Assembly (NCBI GenBank): GCA_003161575.1
Contig: PMOE01000033.1
Span: 32,620-67,329 of the forward strand
Length of the DNA stretch: 34,710 nt
Source: Acidimicrobiaceae bacterium
GTDB lineage: Bacteria > Actinomycetota > Acidimicrobiia > Acidimicrobiales > RAAP-2
Direction of reading: 5' to 3'
This document shows, in pieces, positions 16,343 through 23,709 of this stretch. A model generated the notes under the pieces. It was not told where the DNA came from. It did not search any database and saw only the letters and a list, made by a program, of their open reading frames with translations. Positions within the stretch are counted from its first letter, which is position 1; every line of letters starts with the position of its first letter. The translations under genes were made by a program, and so were the position numbers.

Positions 16343-17758
16343 GTGGCTGCCGTCTTCATCGATCTGGACCGTACGTTGCTGTCCAAGGCCAGCGGTCCGG
16401 TCCTGAATAAGGCTCTTGTGGACGAGGGGATCCTCTCGTCCGACCGGTCGGTGCCCGGAGACCGCTTCTTCTACGCCTTCTACGACCGGTTGGGGGAGAG
16501 CCTCGTGGCCATGGGTCTCGCCCGTGGGGCCGCCCGGGTGGCCAAGGGGTGGGAACAAGACCGGGTCTGCAAAGCGGCCGCCCGGGCGGTGCCCGAGCTG
16601 TTGTCCTTGGTGGCGCCATTCGCCCCGGACCATCTGGCGACCTTCCGCGGCGAGGGGCACCGGCTCGTGTTGGCCACCACCACACCGGTTGACATGGTCA
16701 CACCGTTTGCCGAGGCCCTTGGATTCGACGCGGTCATCGCCACCACCTACGAAGTGCGCGATGGTCGCTACACCGGCCGCCTGGAGGGCGGTTTCGTGTG
16801 GGGGCTGGGCAAGCTGCAGGCGGTCAAGCGCTGGGCCGGCGCCGAAGGGATCGATCTGGCCGACTGCGAGGCGTGCTCGGACAGTTTCTTCGACGTCCCG
16901 CTCCTTTCGAGTGTCCGCCGCCCCCACGCCGTCAACCCCGATCCGCGACTGGCGGTCGTAGCAGCGGCTCGCCGGTGGCCCATCGAACACTGGGACCGCC
17001 CGAGCGGAGTTCCCTCGCTCGCAGGTCTCGAGCCCTACCATCTCCTGCGACCGTTCATCCGGCCCGAGTCCTTTCCCTACGCGCGCTTCGACTTCAGCGG
17101 GCTCGACCACATCCCCGCCGATGGCCCCGTGCTGTTGGCCTCCAATCACCGCAGCTACTTCGACGTGGCCGCGCTGGCCATCGTGGCGGCGCGCATCGGC
17201 CGTCCGGTGCGCTTCTTGGCCAAGCGCGAGCTCTTCGACGCTCCGGTGCTCGGATGGATCGCCCGTGCCATTGGCGGGATCCCCGTTGATCGGGGGAGCG
17301 GCTCGGACCAGCCTCTGCGCGAGGCCGAGGCGGCCTTGCGGGCAGGCGAGGTTGTGATCGTGCTTCCCGAGGGCACCATTCCGCGCGGTGAGGCCTTCTT
17401 CGATCCGGTCCTCCACGGCAAGACCGGCACGGCCCGGCTCGCCGCCACGAGCGGTGCACCGGTCGTGCCCATCGGCATCTTCGGCACCGAAGGGGTCTGG
17501 CCCCGCTCCTCACGAGGCCCGAACGTGGTCGGGGTCCGCCATCCGCCGAAGGTCACCGTTCGGGTTGGCGCACCCGTTGTGCTCGGCTTGGAAGACGCCG
17601 TGGTCGATACCACCGAGCTGATGTCGGCGATCAGTGCCCTGCTGCCGGCCGAGGCCCGCCGCGCCCACTCACCCACGCCCGAGCAGCTGGCCGCGACCTA
17701 CCCCCCGAATCAGCAGCCGAGCGCTGAGGGGGGGGCGCCGCGCCGCACCGCACCGTGA
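16343..17758 (+). CDS. HAD-IB hydrolase fused to 1-acylglycerol-3-phosphate acyltransferase (PlsC)
   Basis: 471 residues, two domains. Residues 1-220 form a HAD-IB phosphatase: FIDLDRTLL with Asp7/Asp9, LATTTPVDMVTPFAEALG (motif II Thr), and a late SDSFFDVPLLSSV (acidic motif). Residues about 245-440 are a PlsC acyltransferase with NHRSYFD (His269 to Asp274, HX4D) and LPEGTIPRG (Glu343). It resembles the M. tuberculosis HAD-PlsC protein Rv2483c. The acyltransferase half makes phosphatidic acid from lysophosphatidic acid; the phosphatase substrate is unknown. It starts leaderlessly and overlaps murT by GTGA. Confidence 0.92.
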   Translation: MAAVFIDLDRTLLSKASGPVLNKALVDEGILSSDRSVPGDRFFYAFYDRLGESLVAMGLARGAARVAKGWEQDRVCKAAARAVPELLSLVAPFAPDHLATFRGEGHRLVLATTTPVDMVTPFAEALGFDAVIATTYEVRDGRYTGRLEGGFVWGLGKLQAVKRWAGAEGIDLADCEACSDSFFDVPLLSSVRRPHAVNPDPRLAVVAAARRWPIEHWDRPSGVPSLAGLEPYHLLRPFIRPESFPYARFDFSGLDHIPADGPVLLASNHRSYFDVAALAIVAARIGRPVRFLAKRELFDAPVLGWIARAIGGIPVDRGSGSDQPLREAEAALRAGEVVIVLPEGTIPRGEAFFDPVLHGKTGTARLAATSGAPVVPIGIFGTEGVWPRSSRGPNVVGVRHPPKVTVRVGAPVVLGLEDAVVDTTELMSAISALLPAEARRAHSPTPEQLAATYPPNQQPSAEGGAPRRTAP

Positions 17759-19038
17759 CGGCGCCGCCCACCCCCGGTCTGTCGGCCCGGGCTCGGGTGG
17801 CGCTCACCGCCACCCGGGCGCTCAACGCCGTGTCCCGTCGCGTCGGGATCGGGAGCGGCACGGTGATCGGTGGGCGCGCCGGGCTGGCCATCGACCCCGG
17901 GTTGCTCGGTCGGCTGGCCGCGGGCCGAACCGTCGCCCTCGTGAGCGGGACCAACGGCAAGACGACCACGACTCGCCTGCTCGCGGTGGCGCTCGAGGTC
18001 AGCGCAGGGGCCGGATCGGTGATCACCAACTCGACCGGGTCGAACATGCCGCCCGGGCACGTCGCCGCCTTGGCCGGGGGCGGAAGCGATGGTCCGGTCG
18101 TGCTCGAGGTCGACGAGGGGTACCTCCCGGCGTCGGTGACGACGCTTCACCCTCGGGTCGTGGTTTTGTTGAACCTCTCGCGCGACCAGCTGGACCGGAC
18201 CAACGAGGTGCGCATGCTGGCCGGTCGCTGGCGGGGGGCACTGGCGGGGGCCATGGACACCACTGTGGTGGCCAACGCCGACGATCCACTCGTGGTTTTT
18301 GGGGCGGGCAGCGCAGCACGGGTGGTATGGGTGGCCGCGGGGATGCGTTGGCGGGCCGACGCCGTCGGGTGTCCGGCCTGCGAGGGCCGCATCGTCTTTG
18401 GGGCTGACGGCGCCTGGTCCTGTAGTTGCGGCTTCTCGCGTCCCGCTCCCGATGTCTGGATCACCGAGCCGGGCGAGGGGGACGGCGAAGCCGAGTGGAC
18501 CGACGGGAGACATCACCGGGTCGCGCTCAGCATCCCCGGCCGCTTCAACCGGGCCAACGCCGTGATGGCGGCGGTCGCCGCCGAGGCCCTCGGTATACCC
18601 GCCGATCGCGCTCTCGGGGCGATGGCCACAGTGGACGAGGTGGCCGGGCGCTTCACAACACCGGTGATCGCCGGGGTGCCGACCCGACTCATGCTGGCCA
18701 AGAACCCTGCCGGCTGGGCCGAGCTGCTGGCGCTCGTTTGCCCCGGTGACTCCCCGGTAGTGGTCGCCATCAACGCCCGGGTCGCCGACGGACGGGACCC
18801 GTCGTGGCTGTGGGACGTGCCCTTCGAAGACCTGCGGGGCCGCCCCGTCGTGGCGACCGGTGAGCGTTGTCTCGATCTTTCGGTGCGGCTGCGCTACGCC
18901 GAGGTGGAGCATCAAACGGTACGAGATTCGGTTGCTGCCGTCGGGGTGGCCGGTGAGGAGTGGCCGAGCGATGCGGGCAGACCGGTGGAGTTCATCGGGA
19001 ACTACACCGCCTTTCATGATGTGCTGACCCACCGGTGA
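17755..19038 (+). CDS. murT: MurT, Mur-ligase-like subunit of lipid II isoglutaminyl synthase
   Basis: 427 residues. The ATP P-loop is LVSGTNGKTTTTRLL (Lys69). A four-cysteine zinc ribbon, Cys206/Cys209 and Cys223/Cys225 (CPAC and CSC), is the insertion diagnostic of MurT and absent from MurE-type ligases. The C-terminal MurT domain shows VADGRDPSWLWDVPFE, containing the Asp that activates ammonia. With GatD the enzyme amidates the D-glutamate of lipid II to D-isoglutamine at the inner face of the membrane. The GTG start overlaps the HAD-PlsC stop, and its own stop overlaps the gatD start, both by GTGA. Confidence 0.95.
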   Translation: MTAPPTPGLSARARVALTATRALNAVSRRVGIGSGTVIGGRAGLAIDPGLLGRLAAGRTVALVSGTNGKTTTTRLLAVALEVSAGAGSVITNSTGSNMPPGHVAALAGGGSDGPVVLEVDEGYLPASVTTLHPRVVVLLNLSRDQLDRTNEVRMLAGRWRGALAGAMDTTVVANADDPLVVFGAGSAARVVWVAAGMRWRADAVGCPACEGRIVFGADGAWSCSCGFSRPAPDVWITEPGEGDGEAEWTDGRHHRVALSIPGRFNRANAVMAAVAAEALGIPADRALGAMATVDEVAGRFTTPVIAGVPTRLMLAKNPAGWAELLALVCPGDSPVVVAINARVADGRDPSWLWDVPFEDLRGRPVVATGERCLDLSVRLRYAEVEHQTVRDSVAAVGVAGEEWPSDAGRPVEFIGNYTAFHDVLTHR

Positions 19039-19787
19039 GCGGCTCCGCCCTTCGGGTTGTCGTCGTCTATCCCGACCTGCTTGGGACCTATGGCGATGGT
19101 GGCAACGCGCTGGTACTGGCCCGCAGGGCCGCGTGGCGTGACATTCCGGTGCAGTTGATCGAGGCAACCTCGGACGGCCCGATCCCCGAGGGCGACCTCT
19201 ACTGCCTCGGCGGTGGAGAGGACGGACCCCAGGTGCGAGCGGCCGAAGCGATCAGGTCGGACGGGACGATCGTCCGAGCAGTCGGATCGGGGGCGGTCGT
19301 CCTCGCAGTGTGCGCCGGCTACCAGATCGCCGGGCGCAGCTTTCCCGGGGCCGACGGGCGCGCCCGCCCCGGGCTCGGGCTGCTCGACGTCGACACCGTC
19401 AAGGGCGAAGGGCCCCGCTCGGTCGGCGAGGTGGTGGCCGAACCGCTGGACGGCCTGGGCGACATTGCGCTGCCGACGCTTACCGGTTTCGAGAACCACG
19501 GCGGGGTGACGAGGCTCGGTCCCGGCGTGGTTGCCCTCGCCCGGGTCACAACTGGCAACGGCAACGGCGACGGCTCGGAGGGGGCCCGGGCGGGCCGGGT
19601 ACTCGGGACGTACTTGCACGGTCCGGTGCTCGCCCGCAATCCGGCTCTGGCCGATCTTCTCCTCTCTTGGGCCATCGGATCCACTGAGCCCTTGGCTGCA
19701 CTCGACGATGGCGAAGAGGAGGCGCTGCGCTCAGAACGCCTCCACGCGGTCAGCAGGTCGCGGTTCACGGGGCGCGCCCGGTCCTGA
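19035..19787 (+). CDS. gatD: GatD, glutamine amidotransferase subunit of lipid II isoglutaminyl synthase
   Basis: 250 residues of the CobB/CobQ-like class I glutamine amidotransferase family. The nucleophile is Cys93 in VLAVCAGYQIAGRSF and the catalytic His is His195 in LGTYLHGPVLARNP; GFENHGGVTRLG (His155) is also family-specific. It splits glutamine and channels ammonia to MurT. GTG start, 4-bp overlap with murT. The stop codon lies inside the first of two inverted repeats that separate this operon from the convergent lipid operon. Confidence 0.95.
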   Translation: MSGSALRVVVVYPDLLGTYGDGGNALVLARRAAWRDIPVQLIEATSDGPIPEGDLYCLGGGEDGPQVRAAEAIRSDGTIVRAVGSGAVVLAVCAGYQIAGRSFPGADGRARPGLGLLDVDTVKGEGPRSVGEVVAEPLDGLGDIALPTLTGFENHGGVTRLGPGVVALARVTTGNGNGDGSEGARAGRVLGTYLHGPVLARNPALADLLLSWAIGSTEPLAALDDGEEEALRSERLHAVSRSRFTGRARS

Positions 19788-19866
19788 CCGCGGTCGCTCG
19801 CCGACCGTGTCCTCCTCGCGGTCAGGGAGGGGAGCGCACCCGACCGTCCGATCGAACCGATCGGAC
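19783..19866. terminator. Two inverted repeats between convergent operons
   Basis: Pair one: 10 bp, CCTGACCGCG (19783-19792) with CGCGGTCAGG (19817-19826). Pair two: perfect 9-bp arms GTCCGATCG/CGATCGGAC with an AAC loop (19846-19866). They sit between two converging stop codons, so a bidirectional terminator is the simple reading. No T-run is present. Confidence 0.55.
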
Positions 19867-19877
19867 CAATCGGTGTC

Positions 19878-20849
19878 TCAGACCCTCGGCCACTCGCGTT
19901 CGCCGGCGACGCGCGGTTCGTCGCCGGGGGCCGGACCGAGGGCCCACGAGCGCCGCCACGTCGAGGCGTCGGGGCCGCGCGGCGATGGGCTCGTCCCGGC
20001 GGCCGCCTGTCGACGGGCCGTCCACCAGTCCGAACGGGCCTCGTCGGCCAAAATGGCAACCTCGGCTTCGATCCGGGAGCTGAACCGGCGGGCGTCCTCA
20101 CCTTCTCGGGGCACAAGCGGTGGTCCGAAGATCACCGTCACCGGAGACCGACGGATGCTCCGGTGTCCCCGGTTCTCGGTCCCCGAGCCCCCCGGGGGTT
20201 TGCTGCCTGTCTCGGGCGACTTCCCGATGACGTGGCGGGTGCCGTGAAGGTAGACCGGGACCACGGGGCGGCCGGTGCGCCGGGCCAGGTAGGCGGCACC
20301 GCCGCGAAACGGCTGGGTCCACCCGTCGGCCGACCGCCCGCCTTCGGGGAAGATCACCAGGTTCCACCCGTCGGCGAGCAGTCCAGCCGCCATGTCGGCC
20401 GACCGGCGGTTCACCTTGCTCCGCTCGATGGGGATGGCGGCCAGGAAGAAGGACCAGAGCAGGGCCTTCCACGTCCGGTCGAAGAAGTAGTCGGCTGCCG
20501 CGGCGACGATGGTGTGGTGTCGGAACTCGAGGGGGAGGGTGGTCAACAAAAGTGGGGTGTCGACATGGCTGGCGTGGTTGGCGGCGAAGATGACCGGGCC
20601 GTCGACGTGGCGGAGGTGCTCGATGCCCCGCACCGTTGTGGGTGCGATGAGGGTGGCCACCGGTCGCGTCACGTTGTCGAGCACCATCGCTCGGGCCAGG
20701 CGCACGGGGTACCGCCGCGACCACTCGTGGTCGTAGTCGAGGCCGACGTGGCGCTTGGGGGCCGGGCGGGGCACGCTGTCGGGCCACGTCGGGGCGCCCA
20801 GCGGGAAGCGCAGACGACCGAGGCGGGCCATCAGGTCGGTCGGCTTCAT
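19878..20849 (-). CDS. Lysophospholipid acyltransferase family protein (PlsC-like)
   Basis: 323 residues. The acyltransferase motifs are NHASHVD (His92 to Asp97, HX4D), IPIERSKVNRRS (motif II, substrate Arg) and FPEGGRSADG (168-177, motif III), followed by AYLARRTGRPVVPVYLHGT (motif IV). It should transfer an acyl chain from acyl-CoA or acyl-ACP to a lysolipid or other alcohol at the membrane. The last 50 residues are Arg/Pro-rich and probably disordered. It is the last gene of the four-gene operon; its ATG overlaps the stop of the LarA-like gene (ATGA). The fatty acyl-CoA reductase upstream suggests an unusual ether, wax or alcohol-containing lipid; inference. Confidence 0.9.
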   Translation of the reverse strand: MKPTDLMARLGRLRFPLGAPTWPDSVPRPAPKRHVGLDYDHEWSRRYPVRLARAMVLDNVTRPVATLIAPTTVRGIEHLRHVDGPVIFAANHASHVDTPLLLTTLPLEFRHHTIVAAAADYFFDRTWKALLWSFFLAAIPIERSKVNRRSADMAAGLLADGWNLVIFPEGGRSADGWTQPFRGGAAYLARRTGRPVVPVYLHGTRHVIGKSPETGSKPPGGSGTENRGHRSIRRSPVTVIFGPPLVPREGEDARRFSSRIEAEVAILADEARSDWWTARRQAAAGTSPSPRGPDASTWRRSWALGPAPGDEPRVAGEREWPRV

Positions 20850-22435
20850 TGCACGTCGGCCATGAGGATGGGCGGTGAATGGAGGTGGGTGAGGGTGGGC
20901 GAGGGCCCGACCACGTCGCGGGCCATCTCTAGGGCGTCGTCCAGCGTCGTCGCGGGGGAAAAGCCCATGCGGCGCACCGCCCCAGGATCCCCTCCGACCA
21001 CGATGACCCGGCCCAGGTGATTGAGGGCGTGCGCGCACCAGTACCACATATAAAAAGGATGGACGCCGTGGTAGGCGTGCCCGGTCCGATAGAGGTGGAT
21101 ATACCAAGGGTCGGTGGCGAAGGGCTCCTCGTACGTCTTGGACATCTCGACCGGATCGGTGGTCTGGGAGAGGACCTGCTCGAAGAAATCGATGTAACTC
21201 GGATGGTGCCCCGGGTGGAAGTCCCACGGTGTCGGGTGGCGCATGATGAGGACGCCGCCTTCGCGCACGAGCGGCTTCCCCCGGTACATGTTGAAGAAGT
21301 AGCCAAGCCCGAGGCAGGCGACCAGGATCGGGTTCATGATCGAGTTGACGTTGTACGGGCAGATATAGGGCAATCCCATGGTGAGGATGTCGGACTGACC
21401 TTCGATGGTCACTCCCTGCTGTTCCCATACCTTGGCAGTCGTGACGTCATGGACCGCCTCGACCTCTCCGGCCTGCACCGAGGTCATGGCGTACGGGGAC
21501 TTGATTGAATGGAAGATCTGGCGGGTCACACGGTTGGGCGTGCGATCGAGGGCGGCCTTGGTGGCCGTGAAAGTGGCCCGATCGCGAAGGGACCACTCCC
21601 ATTCGCGCTTTTGCAAGAAGGCGAAGTTGGAAGGAAAGGTGTCGGTGTTGAGGGTGGTCTCGATCTGGAAGACCTTGACGCCGCTGTCCGCAATGTGCCG
21701 ACCCATCCGCCAGTTGGCGGTGTGCAGCTCCGAGGCCGGTGCGTCCATGAAGGACCTGGAATGGACCATGGTCTTTGGGTTGTGGTGGTGGCGCAGGCTC
21801 TTGTAACTGGCGAGGCCGGTGGCCACGCTCTTGTGCCCTCCGTCCATGGCCACCAGGTTGATGTTCACATAGACCAGCAGGTCGCTCGTGGCCGCCCGCT
21901 TGTTCAGTTCGACCTCTTCGCCCTGGTCGGTTTGGCCGAGATCGATCAAGTTGTCGCGGTCTTCGGCGTCGTGTTGGGTGAGCAGGCCGTGGGGCGCAAA
22001 GGCGTCGTAGATGCGATTTCCCAGAGCATGGCGCAGTTCGGGCTCGGTCATGCGCCGGTGCAGGGCGAGGGCGGCGATCAAGACGACGTCATCGACCCCG
22101 GCCGCCGCGGCCATGTCGAGCACTTGCTCGATGACCAACTGGCGCACGTCGGGGGCCTCCATCGGAGGGAGCGGCAAGGAGATGTCGTCGAAGCACACGG
22201 TCAGGCTCATCCCAGCCCGGAGCTGAGCCGAGAGCGGCTCGCTGTCGCCGGTGGGGTGCTCGAGGGCGGAGCGGATGGCGGCGATGGGGTCCTCGAGCGG
22301 CGCGAGGGGTTCGGGGGCGTACAGCACCCTGCTTCCCTCGGGGAGTTGTTCGAGAGCGAAGCGCTCGCCGTTCCAAAACAGGGTTTTCGGGGTCGAGCGG
22401 TCGACCTCGAGGACAAATCCGGGCCTCGGACTCAT
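20846..22435 (-). CDS. LarA-like (lactate racemase N-terminal domain, DUF2088) protein
   Basis: 529 residues, about 100 more than LarA. The N-terminal domain matches the LarA family: TVCFDDISLPLPP (the DDxTRP-type loop, 80-92), ALALHRRMTEPELRHALG (His126 where LarA has its catalytic His108), and MDGGHKSVATG (Lys202 for the pincer-bound Lys184). About ten residues before that Lys, where LarA has a nickel-binding His, I read YVNINLVAM with Asn instead; His216-218 follow. LarA-type enzymes use a nickel-pincer cofactor to racemise or epimerise 2-hydroxy acids. Here it may use another substrate or have lost nickel chemistry. No larB, larC or larE is in the window. It is in an operon with a reductase, a dehydrogenase and an acyltransferase, with ATGA overlaps on both sides. 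Confidence 0.75.
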   Translation of the reverse strand: MSPRPGFVLEVDRSTPKTLFWNGERFALEQLPEGSRVLYAPEPLAPLEDPIAAIRSALEHPTGDSEPLSAQLRAGMSLTVCFDDISLPLPPMEAPDVRQLVIEQVLDMAAAAGVDDVVLIAALALHRRMTEPELRHALGNRIYDAFAPHGLLTQHDAEDRDNLIDLGQTDQGEEVELNKRAATSDLLVYVNINLVAMDGGHKSVATGLASYKSLRHHHNPKTMVHSRSFMDAPASELHTANWRMGRHIADSGVKVFQIETTLNTDTFPSNFAFLQKREWEWSLRDRATFTATKAALDRTPNRVTRQIFHSIKSPYAMTSVQAGEVEAVHDVTTAKVWEQQGVTIEGQSDILTMGLPYICPYNVNSIMNPILVACLGLGYFFNMYRGKPLVREGGVLIMRHPTPWDFHPGHHPSYIDFFEQVLSQTTDPVEMSKTYEEPFATDPWYIHLYRTGHAYHGVHPFYMWYWCAHALNHLGRVIVVGGDPGAVRRMGFSPATTLDDALEMARDVVGPSPTLTHLHSPPILMADVQ

Positions 22436-23709
22436 GGCGCGCGTCCTTTCGTGATGGTGGCCGCTGTCGGACGGAGGTCGAAGGCGATCTTCACGGCACC
22501 TCGTCGCCCGGCCGCCCCGGCGTGGGCCAATGCTTCTTCGAAACGATCGAGCGAGTAGGTGGCCGACACCAACCGCCCGGTCCGAGCGGCGGCGGCCACC
22601 TCGATGGCGAGATCGAAGGTCCGGGCGGGCTCCTCGACGCCGAGGACCCGCTCAATTCCGTAGGCGTAGCTCCCGACAAGGGCGATCTCACGATGCCAGA
22701 GTGCGGCCAGGTCGACGTGGACTCGGCCCGGCATCCCGACCAGGGCCACCCGACCCCGCGGGCGGACCATGGCGAGGGACTGACTGATGGAGTCGGCTGA
22801 TCCGACGCAGTCGAAGACGACGTCCGCCCCGCCGGTCAGCCGCTGGCTTCCCGTGGATGGGGCCCCGAGGGCGAGGGAGCGGCTCCGGCGCCGGACCGCC
22901 CGAGGAAGCTGGTCGGGAGGGAGGGCCTCGGTGGCCCCGAAACTCTCTGCCAGTTGTGCTTGGTGGTGGTAGCGGGCTCCGACCAACAGCGACGACGGTG
23001 GTTCGCAACGCCCGGTCGCCGCGAGGTGTGACAGGGCGGCGGTCACCACAAGTCCGAGGGTTCCGGCTCCGAGCACGGCGACGCTGTCACCCTCACGCAC
23101 CCCCGCCCCCAACGCGGCGTGGACCGCGCAGGCCACCGGCTCAATGGTGACGGCGTCCTCGTCGCTCAGATCCTCGGGCACCGGGTGCAGTTGGCTGTGG
23201 TGAGCCACCAACCCGGCCACCGACCACCCACCCCCGGTGTCGGCACAGAACCCGGTTTGCAGTCCCGGTCGCAGGTGGCCGAAGGCCACGTTCTCGCAGT
23301 CGCCTGTCCGTCCGGCCGTACAGGACGGGCAAGGTGGCACCAGGGCTCGGGCGGCGCAGCCGAGGACCGGTTCGAGCACGACGCGCGATCCTTCGGCCAA
23401 CGGGCCCCCGTCCGCCGAAGTGGCCGGGGCCTCGAGGGTGCCGACGACCTCGTGGCCGGGCACGAAGGGAAAACTCACCAGGTCCTCGAAGTAGCGGGAG
23501 CTGCGACCGTCGAGGGTGGCCAGGTCCGACCCGCAGATGCCTGAGAGGAGAGGGTGTACTCGGTGCCAGTCCACCGAGGGAAGGGTGGGTGCATCGGCCT
23601 CGACCAAGCGCAACGGCCCGACGCCGGCTCCACGCCCCGAACCGAACGCCGAGACCAGCCGGGCGGCTGCGAACCGGGGCAGACTGCGTTCGAAGATCAG
23701 CGTCTTCAT
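22432..23709 (-). CDS. Zinc-dependent alcohol dehydrogenase (MDR family)
   Basis: 425 residues, longer than the usual 340-380 because of inserts after the N-terminus and near residue 265. Catalytic zinc ligands are visible: Cys59 in SGICGSDLATLDG and His86/Glu87 in VPGHEVVG. The structural zinc lobe has Cys118, Cys127, Cys130 and Cys138 (PPCPSCTAGRTGDCEN). The NAD-binding turn is VAVLGAGTLGLVV. It interconverts an alcohol and an aldehyde or ketone with NAD(P). Its start shares ATGA with the stop of the acyl-CoA reductase, which fits handling of the aldehyde or alcohol that enzyme makes. Confidence 0.92.
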   Translation of the reverse strand: MKTLIFERSLPRFAAARLVSAFGSGRGAGVGPLRLVEADAPTLPSVDWHRVHPLLSGICGSDLATLDGRSSRYFEDLVSFPFVPGHEVVGTLEAPATSADGGPLAEGSRVVLEPVLGCAARALVPPCPSCTAGRTGDCENVAFGHLRPGLQTGFCADTGGGWSVAGLVAHHSQLHPVPEDLSDEDAVTIEPVACAVHAALGAGVREGDSVAVLGAGTLGLVVTAALSHLAATGRCEPPSSLLVGARYHHQAQLAESFGATEALPPDQLPRAVRRRSRSLALGAPSTGSQRLTGGADVVFDCVGSADSISQSLAMVRPRGRVALVGMPGRVHVDLAALWHREIALVGSYAYGIERVLGVEEPARTFDLAIEVAAAARTGRLVSATYSLDRFEEALAHAGAAGRRGAVKIAFDLRPTAATITKGRAP

